Assembly (NCBI RefSeq): GCF_009496155.1
Contig: NZ_WIJP01000014.1
Location: forward strand, 3,960 to 67,959
Direction of reading: 5' to 3'
DNA: 64,000 nucleotides
Source: Streptococcus mitis
Lineage (GTDB): Bacteria; Bacillota; Bacilli; Lactobacillales; Streptococcaceae
This document shows positions 40,132 through 50,520 of this stretch, in pieces; positions within the stretch are counted from its first letter, which is position 1, and each line of letters starts with the position of its first letter. Both the position numbers and the translations under genes were made by a program. Under the pieces are notes generated by a model. That model did not search any database. It worked only from the letters and a program-made list of their open reading frames with translations, and was not told the origin of the DNA.

Positions 40132-41872
40132 CTTCTTCTACTTGTAAGCTGAGTTCCTCTAGTTGTTTGAGCGCTACTGTTGAAGGAGCTTGTGTCATTG
40201 GATCAGTTGCCTTGTTGTTCTTAGGGAAGGCAATGACTTCACGGATATTTTCTTCTCCAGCAAGCAACATAACAAAACGGTCAAGTCCGATAGCCAAGCC
40301 ACCGTGTGGTGGGAAACCATAGTCCATGGCTTCAAGCAGGAAGCCAAACTGGTCATTTGCTTCTTCGGCTGAGAAACCAAGAGCCTTGAACATACGTTCT
40401 TGAAGGTCTTTTTGGTTGATACGAAGGCTACCACCACCAAGCTCATAACCGTTCAAGACGATATCGTAAGCAATGGCACGAACCTTAGCCAAATCACCTT
40501 CTAATTCGTGAGCAGTTTCTTCCTGTGGAAGTGTGAATGGATGATGGGCGCTCATGTAGCGGCCTTCTTCTTCAGACCATTCAAACATTGGCCAGTCAAT
40601 TACCCAAAGGAAGTTAAATTTATCGCTATCAATCAAGTCAAGCTCTTTGGCAATACGTCCACGAAGGGCACCAAGTGTTGCATTGGCCACTTCAAGCGTA
40701 TCTGCCACAAAGAGAATCAAGTCCTTATCTTCAAGCGCAAGTGCTGCTGTCAATTCTGCTTGGATGCTAGTCAAGAACTTAGCAACTGGTCCGTTTAATT
40801 CTCCGTCAACTACCTTGACCCAAGCAAGACCTTTGGCACCGTACTGTTTGGCTACTTCCGTCATCTTGTCGATGTCTTTACGTGAATAGTTGTCCGCAGC
40901 GCCTTTGACTACAATGGCTTTTACAGCAGGTGCCTCTGAAAAGACTTTAAAGTCTACACCTTTGACCACTTCTGTCAAGTCTTGAAGCAACATGTCAAAA
41001 CGAGTATCTGGCTTGTCAGAACCGTAAAGAGCCATAGCGTCATCATACTTCATACGAGGGAATGGAAGCGTCACTTCGATGCCTTTGGTTTCCTTCATCA
41101 CGCGCGCAATCAAGCCTTCTGTGATATCTTGGATTTCTTGCTCAGTAAGGAAAGACGTTTCCAAGTCGACCTGAGTGAACTCAGGCTGGCGGTCACCACG
41201 CAAGTCCTCGTCACGGAAACATTTAACGATTTGGTAGTAACGATCAAAACCAGCATTCATCAAGAGCTGCTTAGTAATCTGTGGACTTTGAGGAAGAGCA
41301 TAGAAATGCCCTTTATTAACACGAGATGGCACCAAATAGTCACGCGCCCCTTCTGGCGTTGACTTAGAAAGGAATGGTGTCTCCACATCGATAAACTCCA
41401 GCTCATCCAAGTAGTTGCGGATAGAGTGAGTCACCTTGGCACGGAGTTTAAGATTTTCCAACATTTCTGGACGACGAAGGTCAAGGTAACGGTAACGCAA
41501 ACGCGTATCGTCATTTGCCTCAATCCCATCCTTAATCTCAAATGGTGTTGTCTTAGCTGTATTAAGCACTGTCAGAGCTGTCACGTTTAACTCAACTGCA
41601 CCAGTTGGCAACTTATCATTGGCTTGCTCACGCGCAGCGACCTGTCCAGTCACCTCGATAACAAATTCGCTACGAAGGCTTTCAGCTGTTGCCATAACCT
41701 CTGCAGATACTTTTTCAGGATTGATAACCAACTGCATGATTCCTTCACGGTCACGAAGATCGATAAAGATCAAACCACCAAGGTCACGACGACGGCCAAC
41801 CCATCCTTTCAAGGTCATTTCTTGTCCGATGTGTTCCTCACGAACACGACCAGCATACATACTACGTTTCAT
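40109..41872 (-). CDS. aspS: Aspartyl-tRNA synthetase
   Basis: A 587-residue class II synthetase. Seen: an N-terminal OB-fold anticodon domain ([20 protein letters not shown]), motif 2 [16 protein letters not shown] near residue 220, a bacterial GAD insert in the middle, and motif 3 [13 protein letters not shown] near residue 540. An extended -10 TGGTAAAAT lies about 40 bases upstream. The Asp tRNA is its substrate; organisms with GatCAB may also use it indirectly for Asn. Confidence 0.97.
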   Translation of the reverse strand: MKRSMYAGRVREEHIGQEMTLKGWVGRRRDLGGLIFIDLRDREGIMQLVINPEKVSAEVMATAESLRSEFVIEVTGQVAAREQANDKLPTGAVELNVTALTVLNTAKTTPFEIKDGIEANDDTRLRYRYLDLRRPEMLENLKLRAKVTHSIRNYLDELEFIDVETPFLSKSTPEGARDYLVPSRVNKGHFYALPQSPQITKQLLMNAGFDRYYQIVKCFRDEDLRGDRQPEFTQVDLETSFLTEQEIQDITEGLIARVMKETKGIEVTLPFPRMKYDDAMALYGSDKPDTRFDMLLQDLTEVVKGVDFKVFSEAPAVKAIVVKGAADNYSRKDIDKMTEVAKQYGAKGLAWVKVVDGELNGPVAKFLTSIQAELTAALALEDKDLILFVADTLEVANATLGALRGRIAKELDLIDSDKFNFLWVIDWPMFEWSEEEGRYMSAHHPFTLPQEETAHELEGDLAKVRAIAYDIVLNGYELGGGSLRINQKDLQERMFKALGFSAEEANDQFGFLLEAMDYGFPPHGGLAIGLDRFVMLLAGEENIREVIAFPKNNKATDPMTQAPSTVALKQLEELSLQVEEDETSKTN

Positions 41873-41997
41873 TGTTTCTCTCCTCTTTTATTCTGTTACT
41901 ATTTTACCATAAAAGCGCAGGCTCTTCATGAAAATCAGCAGAAAAGTTTGTCAGTCTTTAAAAATCAGGTAAAGTCCCTAAAAATTAGCGCCCATAC

Positions 41998-42022
41998 AAA
42001 AATCCGATGAAGTTCACCGGAC
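41998..42022 (-). terminator. Terminator after the 76-residue membrane protein gene
   Basis: On the minus strand TCCGGTGA and TCATCGGA pair with one G-U, followed by TTTTTG. It isolates the downstream aspS promoter. Confidence 0.65.
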
Positions 42023-42026
42023 TCTT

Positions 42027-42257
42027 TTATTTTGAATTTTTGCCTGCTTTACGCTTTTCAGCAATTTCGGCTGCCTTTCGAGGCAAGACAATCTCCGTTG
42101 TGTAGGCTGTCCCAAAACGCCAGACACCTGCAATAGGGGCAAAGACAACTGCTAGATAGTTGTAGAAGAAATCGCCCTTAAAGGCATAAGCTAGCGCTCC
42201 AATAATGAAAAATAGAACGACTGCTTGAATCACTGCTAATAAAATTACTCGTTTCAT
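42027..42257 (-). CDS. Small membrane protein (76 aa)
   Basis: Two hydrophobic segments: VILLAVIQAVVLFFIIGALA (about 4-23) and NYLAVVFAPIAGVWRFG (33-49), then a basic tail with KAAEIAEKRKAGK. GGAGGTCAC precedes the ATG. Follows the CPBP gene by 17 bases. No family is recognised. Confidence 0.7.
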   Translation of the reverse strand: MKRVILLAVIQAVVLFFIIGALAYAFKGDFFYNYLAVVFAPIAGVWRFGTAYTTEIVLPRKAAEIAEKRKAGKNSK

Positions 42258-42274
42258 GTGACCTCCTGACTCTA

Positions 42275-42916
42275 TTATAGCATGAGAATCATCAAAAAGC
42301 TGACTAAATTATTCAAAGCGTGGAGAGAAATACTGTAAACCAGACCTTTTTCGCTAATATAAGCCAAGACCAAGCTAAAACCAAGACTAGCATAAACTAA
42401 AAATTGTTGCACATCTCCTGGGAAATGAATCAAGGCAAACAAGACACTTGATACCAGAAGAAAAATCAGAGTTTGTTTGCTATTGTCCTGCTTAGGAAAG
42501 AGATAGCGTGCCAACATCCCTCTAAAGATAAGTTCTTCCGTCAAAGGAGCAAAAATAACGACCGCAAAGAAGGAGAAGAGTGGTTGAGACAAGGTCAAGT
42601 CTGTCGCTATTTGCTGATTTACTGAAGGATCATTTGGCAAGAAAAACTGGACAACTAGAGATAAGAACCAAACCAAGGCAGGGAGCCAAATAAATCGGTT
42701 GAAGCCACTCTTCTCAATACGAACAGAACCTTTCTGATACCATTTGTAAATGCCGTACACATAAACTCCAGCCAAGGCCACATAGAGCAAGGTAACAGCA
42801 TAGGGTGAAGCGCCTAAGGCAAGCGACGTAGTCGCGAGCACCTGAATGAAGCCATAGATGAATAAAAAGGATAGAATGGCTAGAAGAAACCAGCCAAGGT
42901 TTTTAAGTAGTTTCAT
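42275..42916 (-). CDS. CPBP-family intramembrane metalloprotease
   Basis: A 213-residue protein with about seven helices. Seen: the conserved EELIFRGML (Glu-Glu and Arg) near residue 130 and a later FALIHFPGD with the metal-binding His. Known: CPBP (Abi) proteases relate to CAAX processing and some bacteriocin immunity proteins. Neighbours do not show a bacteriocin. AGGAGACCTAT upstream of the ATG. Confidence 0.85.
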   Translation of the reverse strand: MKLLKNLGWFLLAILSFLFIYGFIQVLATTSLALGASPYAVTLLYVALAGVYVYGIYKWYQKGSVRIEKSGFNRFIWLPALVWFLSLVVQFFLPNDPSVNQQIATDLTLSQPLFSFFAVVIFAPLTEELIFRGMLARYLFPKQDNSKQTLIFLLVSSVLFALIHFPGDVQQFLVYASLGFSLVLAYISEKGLVYSISLHALNNLVSFLMILML

Positions 42917-42925
42917 ATAGGTCTC

Positions 42926-43660
42926 CTATTTGAAATAGCGTTTTACCATAGGCAACTGCATCACATTGATATAAACATGGATTGCTCCTACAAGCAATAA
43001 GGACAGTATTTGAATCTTTCCTGTCAAGAAAGAAATGATAAAAAGAAAAATATATAAGATTGGTAAGACATACTGATTTAATTGGAATAAGATCCGAAAA
43101 CTCTGTTCCAAATTAGCCTTGCGCTCCCCTTCATCGTAAGAATCGAAATGCTCTAAGATATCCTTTGGTGTAGAGAAAAATGTCAAATCAAGCCGACGAA
43201 CAAGCGCAATTGTTTTAAAAAGATATTTTTGGTTGTGTAAATACAGTACTAATTCCAAAAAGGAAAGGGAAAATGTTATACGACTTACATCGAGTACAAT
43301 TACTTCGCTTCCTGAAATGAAGAGAGCCAATACAATCGCTACGGCTGTAATATTAAAAGTAATGTTTCCAAACTCAAGATTACGATACATTTGCACATAA
43401 TAGGTTTCATTCAGATCATCATCCATTTCCTCTTGATACAAGGAGTGAAATTTTCTGCTTTTCTTTAAGAAATTGAACGTCAAAACAATGCCAACGAAAC
43501 CTAATAGTAAACAAATAGCTGATATCCATGGTATCAAGATTTTTACATCTAACATAATTCCGTGGAATTCGGCACCAGCCTTCAACATATCTACAAACAT
43601 GTACAAAAAAACTCCCAAGATAAAAGGAATTAAAAATAACAGGCCACGTTTCTTTTTCAT
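42926..43660 (-). CDS. DUF3169-like membrane protein
   Basis: A 244-residue protein. Seen: helices near residues 5-25, 40-65, 105-140 and two at the end, with a charged middle that includes ETYYVQMYRNLE. ATG at 43660 is 8 bases from AAGGAG; an ATG two codons earlier is too close to it. It is encoded after a small membrane protein and an Xre repressor, an arrangement known for this family in Gram-positives. Function unknown. Confidence 0.7.
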   Translation of the reverse strand: MKKKRGLLFLIPFILGVFLYMFVDMLKAGAEFHGIMLDVKILIPWISAICLLLGFVGIVLTFNFLKKSRKFHSLYQEEMDDDLNETYYVQMYRNLEFGNITFNITAVAIVLALFISGSEVIVLDVSRITFSLSFLELVLYLHNQKYLFKTIALVRRLDLTFFSTPKDILEHFDSYDEGERKANLEQSFRILFQLNQYVLPILYIFLFIISFLTGKIQILSLLLVGAIHVYINVMQLPMVKRYFK

Positions 43661-43662
43661 AT

Positions 43663-43860
43663 TCATTCTCCTTTTTCACTTGCTAAATTGTTTGCTTTCT
43701 TTTCAATCCAGTCAACGACTGGGATAAGAGCAAAGTAGGCCCAAATAAATTGGCCGCTGTAATAGAGATCAAACCATCCTAGATTTGTTCCAATTAGTAG
43801 ACACACGCTGACTAATAAAGCTATGGCAACTACATAATAGATCACTTTATACTTGTTCAT
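43663..43860 (-). CDS. Small membrane protein (65 aa) between repressor and DUF3169 gene
   Basis: Two hydrophobic segments: VIYYVVAIALLVSVCLLIG (about 5-23) and FIWAYFALIPVVDWI (38-52), then a polar tail. The ATG at 43860 overlaps the stop of the repressor gene as TGATG and has GGAGG seven bases upstream, so the two are coupled. The family could be DUF6442-like; not certain. Confidence 0.65.
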   Translation of the reverse strand: MNKYKVIYYVVAIALLVSVCLLIGTNLGWFDLYYSGQFIWAYFALIPVVDWIEKKANNLASEKGE

Positions 43861-44063
43861 CACTCGTCCTCCTCCAAGCGAAATACCGATTCGACTGTTT
43901 CGTTGAAAATTTGAGATATTTTCAGGGCAATGATAATGGACGGGGTGTACTCATCCCGTTCTAGTAGACTAATGGTCTGTCTGGAGACCCCTGCCAATTT
44001 GGCTAGGTCGGTTTGATTGAGGCCATCGCGAGCCCGAAGCTCTTTTAAACGATTTTTAAGCAT
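43860..44063 (-). CDS. Xre-family HTH repressor
   Basis: A 67-residue regulator, essentially one HTH_3 domain: NQTDLAKLAGVSRQTISLLE (about residues 15-34) and EYTPSIIIALKISQIF after it. I chose the ATG at 44063; the longer reading to 44135 would run through the palindrome and promoter. It leads an operon with the 65-residue and DUF3169 membrane proteins. The perfect palindrome over the -35 suggests it represses itself. Confidence 0.85.
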   Translation of the reverse strand: MLKNRLKELRARDGLNQTDLAKLAGVSRQTISLLERDEYTPSIIIALKISQIFNETVESVFRLEEDE

Positions 44064-44088
44064 TCCTTTCTCCTTTTCTCTTAACTTG

Positions 44089-44138
44089 CTTACATTGTAA
44101 CACATCTTTTTCTTTTTGACAAATATATTTGTCAAAAA
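44089..44138 (-). promoter_or_regulatory. Promoter and palindromic operator of the Xre operon
   Basis: On the minus strand TTGTCA, 17 bases, TACAAT form the promoter. The 20-base perfect palindrome TTGACAAATATATTTGTCAA (44116-44135), extended by A/T to 44113-44138, covers the -35. It is the likely site of the Xre protein encoded just after it. Confidence 0.65.
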
Positions 44139-44160
44139 GTTTATGATTTTTGTTATTTTG

Positions 44161-44192
44161 CAAAAGAAAAAGGTCAGAGTAGTTTTCTGACC
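44161..44192 (-). terminator. Terminator of hisS
   Basis: GGTCAGA and TCTGACC pair around a 7-base loop (44172-44192), with a T-rich tract on the minus strand from 44170 down. Confidence 0.8.
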
Positions 44193-44206
44193 AGTTTTTC
44201 TACTAT

Positions 44207-45487
44207 TTAAAAGCCTAGTTTTTCAAAGATTTCTGAGAAGTTTTGGCTGATAGCCTCAAGTGACACTTGCACTTCTTCTCGGGTTTGGTTGTTCTTGACC
44301 GTCACTTGTCCGCTTTCGACTTCACTCTCTCCTAGGGTGATGAGGGTCTTAGCCGCAAAGACATCAGCTGACTTGAACTGAGCTTTGAGCTTACGGTTGA
44401 GGTAATCACGCTCTGCTTTGAATCCTTGTTGGCGAAGGACTTGCACCAACTCCAAGGCCTTGACATTTGCTCCTTGACCCAAGACTGCGATATAGATATC
44501 TAGGGCGTTCTCGATAGGGAGGGCCACACCTTGCTTTTCAAGGATAAGAAGCAGGCGCTCTACACCAAGTCCAAAACCAAATCCAGCAGTTTCAGGGCCT
44601 CCAAAATAAGAAACCAAACCATCGTAACGGCCACCCGCACAGACTGTCAGGTCATTGCCCTCAATCTCAGTGATAAACTCGAAAATAGTGTGATTGTAGT
44701 AGTCCAGACCACGTACCATATTGGTATCGATGATATAGTCTACTCCAAGATTTTCCAACATCTGACGCACAGCATCAAAATGAGCTTGGCTTTCTTCATC
44801 AAGGAAGTCCAAGATAGAAGGCGCATTCTCTACTGCTACCTTGTCTTCTTTTTCCTTAGAGTCCAAGACACGGAGAGGATTTTCCTCCAAGCGACGTTGG
44901 CTATCCTTAGACAAGGTTTCCTTGAGCGGTGTCAAATAGTCAATTAAGGCTTGACGGTAGGCCGCACGGCTCTCAGGATTTCCAAGAGTGTTAAGATGTA
45001 ATTTGACACCTTGGATACCGATTTCTTTCAAGAAATGGGCCGCCATCGCGATTGTTTCCACATCGGTAGCTGGATTGCTAGAGCCAAAACACTCAACACC
45101 AATCTGGTGGAATTGGCGCAAACGCCCTGCCTGTGGACGCTCATAGCGGAACATTGGGCCCATGTAGTAGAATTTACTTGGCTTTTGCACTTCTGGGGCG
45201 AAGAGTTTATTTTCCACATAGGAACGGACAACGGGCGCAGTTCCTTCTGGACGGAGGGTAATATGACGGTCACCCTTGTCATAGAAATCGTACATTTCCT
45301 TAGTTACGATATCCGTTGTATCTCCGACAGAGCGACTGATAACCTCGTAATGCTCAAAAATGGGCGTGCGCACTTCTGCATAGTTGTAGCGCTTGAAAAT
45401 CTCACGGGCAAAGCCCTCAACGTACTGCCATTTGGCAGATTCAGCAGGTAAAATATCCTGCGTTCCTTTTGGTTTTTGTAATTTCAT
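44207..45487 (-). CDS. hisS: Histidyl-tRNA synthetase
   Basis: A 426-residue class II synthetase. Seen: KGTQDILP at the start, motif 2 [16 protein letters not shown] near residue 115, histidine-binding [10 protein letters not shown] and GGRYDGL near 260-285, motif 3 [12 protein letters not shown] near 305, and a C-terminal anticodon domain. An extended -10 TGGTAAAAT is upstream. No T-box fits in the 77-base gap. Confidence 0.97.
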   Translation of the reverse strand: MKLQKPKGTQDILPAESAKWQYVEGFAREIFKRYNYAEVRTPIFEHYEVISRSVGDTTDIVTKEMYDFYDKGDRHITLRPEGTAPVVRSYVENKLFAPEVQKPSKFYYMGPMFRYERPQAGRLRQFHQIGVECFGSSNPATDVETIAMAAHFLKEIGIQGVKLHLNTLGNPESRAAYRQALIDYLTPLKETLSKDSQRRLEENPLRVLDSKEKEDKVAVENAPSILDFLDEESQAHFDAVRQMLENLGVDYIIDTNMVRGLDYYNHTIFEFITEIEGNDLTVCAGGRYDGLVSYFGGPETAGFGFGLGVERLLLILEKQGVALPIENALDIYIAVLGQGANVKALELVQVLRQQGFKAERDYLNRKLKAQFKSADVFAAKTLITLGESEVESGQVTVKNNQTREEVQVSLEAISQNFSEIFEKLGF

Positions 45488-45564
45488 AGGGAATCCTCTT
45501 TAAACTTAATAGTCTTATTTTACCATAAATAGAGGGATTAAAACAGTAAGAAAAAAATCAGGAT

Positions 45565-46812
45565 TTAGAGATCATTTTTGAGATTAATAACTGTCAAAAG
45601 AATAGCTAGCAAGGAAAGACCAACAAATAGCATCCAAGTCAACTGTATATTCCATACAGCTATAAGTGAAAAACAAGCTGTTCCCACGGGTATGGATAAG
45701 GTGAACAATAAACCTAAAAAATTACTGGTACGAGCTAGAACCTCTGGAGCTAGATTTTTCAGGAGCATGGCACTAATCTTTGGTTGAACTTTACCAGACA
45801 CATACAGAGTTGAACAGAGAAATAGTAAACCAAGTACGACTTGATTGAATAAATTAGCTAGAGCAACTAGACTGAGTCCTACGGTCGCCCACATCATCAA
45901 TCTAGGCAGGGACTGCTGCCCAAAATAATCATTGCCCGTAAGGCTACTGATGATGATTGCTAACAAAGCACAGAATTGACTGATAAATAATGCCTCTGTG
46001 TAAGAAAAATTCAAGAGAGAATGGCTCAAAAAGAAGATATTGTAGATGCCTCCTAAGGAACCACCCAAGGCATTGATAAGCAAGACAGCAAAGATCATGA
46101 ATCCAAAGTTTTTCTGTCCACCTTTAAGAAAAACAAGGCGTAAATTTCGGTAAATTGTTAGGAACTGATCTTTGATAGAAAGCTTCTCATTTTTTAGTGA
46201 TTCACCATCAGCAGATGACATTGACAGGCTCAATTTGCTTTTTCCTAAAAAGAGAACAGAGGCTGATACGAGGAAAAAGCAGGCATTGATTCCCGCAACG
46301 AGGGAAAAATTGTTGACTGATAGACCTAAGAGCCAGACTCCAAAAGCTTGACCACCAATAGCTGAAATATAGGTGATGAACTGGGAAAAAGAGTAAGCCT
46401 CCATCAGATCATCTTCAGCTACTTTTTCCTTAATAAGAGGCATGCGCAAACCACCTGCAAAATCACTGATCACATCACTAATGACATTGATTAAACACAG
46501 GCTAGAAAAGGCAAATAAACTAGCTTGCTGAACAACTAAAGCTGCTAGAAAAAATAAAATCGCCTGAAACAAACCACTATAGACCATCCATTTGACCTTG
46601 GCCCTCGTATAATCTGCCCGAATCCCTACAAAAACTGTAAAGAGAGTCGGAAGAAGCATGACAATATTCGCCATAGCAACAGCAAAGGAGGCTTGTGGCA
46701 AGGTCGATGCATAGACGATAAAGACCAGGTTGAAAATCGAAGCACCAAAAGCATTGAAGAAGCGTGACAAAGTCAAGAGACGATAAGCTTGATTTCTAAA
46801 CAATAATTTCAT
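45565..46812 (-). CDS. MFS permease
   Basis: A 415-residue protein with 12 predicted helices. Seen: a start LLFRNQAYRLLTLSRFFNAFGAS, an MFS loop VGIRADYTRAKVKW in place of the GxxxDRxGRR motif, and a central cytosolic loop rich in Ser/Lys. It resembles macrolide-efflux-type and Rgg-linked permeases. It is downstream of the Rgg regulator but separated by a terminator and its own extended -10 TGCTATACT. Substrate unknown. Confidence 0.8.
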   Translation of the reverse strand: MKLLFRNQAYRLLTLSRFFNAFGASIFNLVFIVYASTLPQASFAVAMANIVMLLPTLFTVFVGIRADYTRAKVKWMVYSGLFQAILFFLAALVVQQASLFAFSSLCLINVISDVISDFAGGLRMPLIKEKVAEDDLMEAYSFSQFITYISAIGGQAFGVWLLGLSVNNFSLVAGINACFFLVSASVLFLGKSKLSLSMSSADGESLKNEKLSIKDQFLTIYRNLRLVFLKGGQKNFGFMIFAVLLINALGGSLGGIYNIFFLSHSLLNFSYTEALFISQFCALLAIIISSLTGNDYFGQQSLPRLMMWATVGLSLVALANLFNQVVLGLLFLCSTLYVSGKVQPKISAMLLKNLAPEVLARTSNFLGLLFTLSIPVGTACFSLIAVWNIQLTWMLFVGLSLLAILLTVINLKNDL

Positions 46813-46923
46813 AGGTAATCCCCCTTCTTGTTAGAAGTTTTATGTGAAGTATGACTATAGTATAGCACTTAGAAATTTTAGAGGAAAAACTTTTGAATAT
46901 ATGCAACAAATGAAATGAGCAAA

Positions 46924-46982
46924 AAGAAACGATAGAATTTCTCCAGTGACACGAGAGAGCCCAACAGTTCTATCGCTTCAAA
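46924..46982 (-). terminator. Terminator of the Rgg gene
   Basis: On the minus strand AAGCGATAGAA pairs with TTCTATCGTTT around a 28-base loop, followed by CTTTTTG. It insulates the MFS gene from Rgg transcription. Confidence 0.75.
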
Positions 46983-47012
46983 TTTCAAATTATTTTCTTA
47001 GTTTGCAAATAT

Positions 47013-47864
47013 TCAACAATCGGTCGTATTTCTATAGTATTCAGCAGATTTATTACAGCCAAGCATCTCAAAAATATGGACAGCATCTTCCATCTTTTTC
47101 TGGCCTTCCTTGACTCTACCTTGCTTGCTATCAAGGAGACCGTCAGCCCACAAATAGACAATTCGAAAATAGGTTTCATTTTCATTGTAGAAATGCTCTT
47201 CGATAACACGTTTAAAATAAGAGGCATTGGTAAATTCTTCACACTCAATGCTGGCTAAAAAGCCATTCAATAGTATAGTGTGAAAAAGGTTTCGATTGCC
47301 AGACATTTCCATTAGAAAATCAGATTTTCGTACCATCTCTCTAACATACCTAGTGAAAAGAGAAACAGATAGAAATGGTGAACTGACTGAAAATAAATTG
47401 AGTTCATAGATTCCCCAGATTTCGGTAGAAAACAAATAATCATGAAGGACTTTCCCCTCCTCTGCCGTTAACTCTACCCTTTCGTCCATGCTCTTCATAT
47501 AAGACTTTATAAGAATGGCATTTAGAATATGTTTCTGTTTGTTTTGAGAATGGGCATGCTTTTGATACTCCCTACGATACAAGTCCTCAAGAGGTGCTAT
47601 ATTCTTTGGATCCAAGACATCTATGATTTCTTTTCTCAACTTAGAATCCGTATCATACTGAAAACCTCTCGCCAGAAAGAGGATTTCCTCCACACTGGCA
47701 GATATATTTCCCAGAGCAAATAGAAACTTTTCCACCGAAAGTTCACTCTGACCAGTTTCAAAGCGGGATAACATGGACGGCGAAAATTGTCCCCCAGTTG
47801 CTTGTCTCAGCGAGATATGTCTTGACTCTCGTAGTTGTCTAAAGACTTTTCCAATCTGCTCCAT
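47013..47864 (-). CDS. Rgg/MutR-family transcriptional regulator
   Basis: A 283-residue regulator. Seen: an N-terminal Xre-type HTH with SLRQATGGQFSPSMLSRFETG (residues about 19-39; Ser-rich recognition helix), then a helical TPR-like domain that in this family binds short peptides. Known: Rgg proteins answer SHP or other peptides and control adjacent genes. No clear SHP gene was found in the flanking gaps. The MFS permease is a probable target. It is divergent from the DUF59 gene. Confidence 0.88.
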   Translation of the reverse strand: MEQIGKVFRQLRESRHISLRQATGGQFSPSMLSRFETGQSELSVEKFLFALGNISASVEEILFLARGFQYDTDSKLRKEIIDVLDPKNIAPLEDLYRREYQKHAHSQNKQKHILNAILIKSYMKSMDERVELTAEEGKVLHDYLFSTEIWGIYELNLFSVSSPFLSVSLFTRYVREMVRKSDFLMEMSGNRNLFHTILLNGFLASIECEEFTNASYFKRVIEEHFYNENETYFRIVYLWADGLLDSKQGRVKEGQKKMEDAVHIFEMLGCNKSAEYYRNTTDC

Positions 47865-47988
47865 AGGCTTCCCCTTGATTCAGTGTTTTCTTTATATTAT
47901 CATATTTTTCCAGAAAATTCATCAAAAACTTGCCAAATTGTCAGAATTATGAGAAAATAGAGGATATTTATCATGTGGAGGGACTGCT

Positions 47989-48330
47989 ATGAGAGAGGAT
48001 ATCAAAATCAATGACCGTGCTTTGGCCTTAAAAGACCAAATTATCGAAAAACTAGAGAAGGTTTTTGATACAGATGTGGAATTGGATGTGTACAATCTAG
48101 GATTGATTTATGAAATTAATCTGGACGAAACAGGCCTCTGCAAAATTGTCATGACCTTCACCGATACTGCCTGTGATTGCGCAGAAAGTTTGCCTATCGA
48201 AATCGTGGCAGGTCTGAAACAAATCGAGGGTATCGAAGATGTCAAGGTTGAAGTTACCTGGTCGCCTGCTTGGAAGATTACACGAATCAGTCGCTACGGT
48301 CGTATTGCCCTTGGACTGCCACCTCGTTAA
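47989..48330 (+). CDS. DUF59/MIP18-family Fe-S assembly protein
   Basis: A 113-residue protein. Seen: conserved DPELDVYNLGLIY-type segment (here DVELDVYNLGLIYEI), a TFTDTACDCAESLP stretch with the reactive Cys (about residues 62-66), and WSPAWKITRIS near the end. Known: SufT/PaaD-like proteins help Fe-S cluster delivery. ATG follows GGAGGGACTGCT. Monocistronic with a strong terminator. Confidence 0.9.
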   Translation: MREDIKINDRALALKDQIIEKLEKVFDTDVELDVYNLGLIYEINLDETGLCKIVMTFTDTACDCAESLPIEIVAGLKQIEGIEDVKVEVTWSPAWKITRISRYGRIALGLPPR

Positions 48331-48353
48331 TCAGGTAAATCACTTTTGAAGAT

Positions 48354-48387
48354 AAAAATAAGCAAGCCGAAGTTGGCTTGCTTTTTG
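48354..48387 (+). terminator. Terminator of the DUF59 gene
   Basis: AGCAAGCC and GGCTTGCT pair around a 6-base loop, followed by TTTTTGA and next to a BOX element. Confidence 0.85.
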
Positions 48388-48388
48388 A

Positions 48389-48583
48389 GACTCAATGAAA
48401 ATTAAAGAGCAAACTAGGAAACTAGCCGCAGGTTGCTCAAAGCACTGCTTTGAGGTTGTAAATAGAACTGACGAAGTCAGCTCAAAACACTGTTTTGAGG
48501 TTGCAGATAGAACTGACGAAGTCAGTAACATATATACGGCAAGGCGACGTTGACGTGGTTTGAAGAGATTTTCGAAGAGTATG
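48389..48583 (-). repeat. BOX element (A-B-B-C form)
   Basis: Boxes run C-B-B-A in plus-strand order: GACTCAATGAAAATTAAAG at one end and GATTTTCGAAGAGTAT at the other, with two boxB-like copies, each with AGAACTGACGAAGTCAG. It lies 3 bases from the ilvD stop. Confidence 0.9.
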
Positions 48584-48586
48584 AGT

Positions 48587-50290
48587 TTATTTTTTACCTG
48601 ACTTGTCCATATTCCAGAAGTCTGTCACGGCTCCGCGTGAAGCAGATGATACGATATGAGCGTATTTACCGAGGACACCACGGCTGTAAAGTGGTGGCAA
48701 GGTTGTTTCTGCCTTACGTTTTTCAAGTTCTTCTTCGGATACTGCCATGGAAATTTCTTTGGTATCTTGGTCAACTGTAACGATATCGCCTGTACGAAGG
48801 TAGGCAATTGGTCCACCATCCTGAGCTTCAGGAGCGATATGTCCAACAACCAGACCATAAGTACCACCAGAGAAACGTCCGTCTGTCAAGAGGGCAACCT
48901 TGTCTCCTTGACCTTTACCGACGATCATTGATGAAAGTGACAGCATCTCAGGCATACCAGGACCACCCTTAGGTCCAACAAAACGAACAACGACTACATC
49001 GCCATCAACGATTTCATCTGTCAGAACGGCCTGAATAGCATCTTCTTCTGAGTCAAAGACCTTAGCTGGTCCAACGTGACGACGCACTTTAACACCTGAT
49101 ACCTTGGCAACCGCACCGTCAGGAGCAAGGTTCCCGTTCAAGATGATAAGCGGACCGTCTGCACGTTTTGGATTTTCAAGTGGCATGATGACTTTTTGAC
49201 CTGGTGTGAGGTCTGCAAAGTCAGCCAAGTTTTCAGCAACAGTCTTACCAGTACATGTGATGCGGTCTCCGTGAAGGAACCCATTTGCTAACAAGTACTT
49301 CATAACCGCAGGGACACCACCAACTTCGTAGAGGTCTTGGAAGACATACTGACCAGATGGTTTCAAGTCGGCCAAGTGAGGCACACGCTCTTGGATCGTA
49401 TTGAAGTCCTCAAGTGACAAGTCAACATTGGCAGCATGAGCAATGGCAAGCAAGTGAAGAGTGGCATTTGTAGAACCACCGAGAGCCATGGTTACAGTGA
49501 TAGCATCTTCAAAGGCTTCACGAGTCAAAATATCTGATGGTTTGAGACCAAGTTCCAACATCTTAACAACAGCACGTCCTGCTGCTTCGATATCTTCTTT
49601 CTTATCAGCTGATTCAGCTGGGTGAGAGGATGACCCTGGCAAACTCATCCCTAGAACTTCGATAGCTGTCGCCATGGTATTAGCTGTGTACATACCACCA
49701 CAGCCACCAGGGCCAGGGCAGGCATTACATTCAAGACGCTTCACATCCTCAGCGGTCATATCACCGTGGTTCCATTTCCCAATCCCCTCAAAAACAGAAA
49801 CCAAGTCGATGTCTTTGCCATCAAGATTTCCCGGTGCAATAGTTCCACCATAGGCGAAAATAGCCGGAATATCCATATTGGCAATAGCAATCATGGATCC
49901 AGGCATGTTCTTATCACAGCCACCGATAGCGACGAAGGCATCCACGTTGTGGCCACCCATAGCTGCCTCGATTGAGTCCGCAATGATGTCACGAGATGTC
50001 AAAGAGAAACGCATACCAGGCGTTCCCATGGCAATCCCGTCCGCTACAGTGATAGTCCCAAACTGCACAGGCCAAGCACCTGCAGATTTGACACCTTCTT
50101 TAGCCAATTTCCCAAAATCATGCAAGTGGATGTTACATGGTGTATTTTCCGCCCAAGTCGAAATAACCCCAACAATCGGTGTTTCAAAGTCCTTATCTGT
50201 CATACCAGTCGCACGAAGCATGGCACGGTTTGGTGATTTAACCATACTGTCATAAATGCTACTGCGGTGACGTGTATCTAATTCAGTCAT
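48587..50290 (-). CDS. ilvD: Dihydroxy-acid dehydratase
   Basis: A 567-residue Fe-S enzyme that makes the 2-keto acids of valine and isoleucine. Seen: cluster Cys in [11 protein letters not shown] (about residue 125) and in [19 protein letters not shown] (about 195), and [12 protein letters not shown] near 475. It stands alone here, apart from an ilvBNCA cluster. An extended -10 TGCTATAAT precedes it. Confidence 0.96.
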   Translation of the reverse strand: MTELDTRHRSSIYDSMVKSPNRAMLRATGMTDKDFETPIVGVISTWAENTPCNIHLHDFGKLAKEGVKSAGAWPVQFGTITVADGIAMGTPGMRFSLTSRDIIADSIEAAMGGHNVDAFVAIGGCDKNMPGSMIAIANMDIPAIFAYGGTIAPGNLDGKDIDLVSVFEGIGKWNHGDMTAEDVKRLECNACPGPGGCGGMYTANTMATAIEVLGMSLPGSSSHPAESADKKEDIEAAGRAVVKMLELGLKPSDILTREAFEDAITVTMALGGSTNATLHLLAIAHAANVDLSLEDFNTIQERVPHLADLKPSGQYVFQDLYEVGGVPAVMKYLLANGFLHGDRITCTGKTVAENLADFADLTPGQKVIMPLENPKRADGPLIILNGNLAPDGAVAKVSGVKVRRHVGPAKVFDSEEDAIQAVLTDEIVDGDVVVVRFVGPKGGPGMPEMLSLSSMIVGKGQGDKVALLTDGRFSGGTYGLVVGHIAPEAQDGGPIAYLRTGDIVTVDQDTKEISMAVSEEELEKRKAETTLPPLYSRGVLGKYAHIVSSASRGAVTDFWNMDKSGKK

Positions 50291-50439
50291 TTATTCCCTC
50301 CCATTTCAGTTCTTACTATTATAGCACATTTTAAAAGCAATGAACAGAAGAAAATTCTTGAATTTTCAGAAAATTTCGATTAATTAGTTTAACGACCTTC
50401 TAATTTTTTCATCTTTTTTTGTCAAGTAACTTTACTTTA

Positions 50440-50466
50440 CAAAAAAAATGTGTTATCCTAGTATGG
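50440..50466 (+). promoter_or_regulatory. rpmF-rpmG promoter
   Basis: TTTACT or the overlapping TTTACA, followed at 17 (or 12) bases by TATCCT; about 60 bases before rpmF. Weaker than consensus; the exact -10 could instead be TAGTAT. Confidence 0.4.
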
Positions 50467-50520
50467 TTGATGAAAATCAGTAGATTGAATCGAATATAAA
50501 TACCTAAAGGAGAAATCAAA

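Noticed and set aside
40508..41362. Long plus-strand readings opposite aspS
   Set aside because: They are antisense shadows of a conserved synthetase, with no binding sites or domain patterns.
46813..47012. Short hydrophobic peptide (SHP) gene next to the Rgg regulator
   Set aside because: I looked for a 20-30 residue reading with a binding site and a hydrophobic end in the gaps around the gene and found none convincing.
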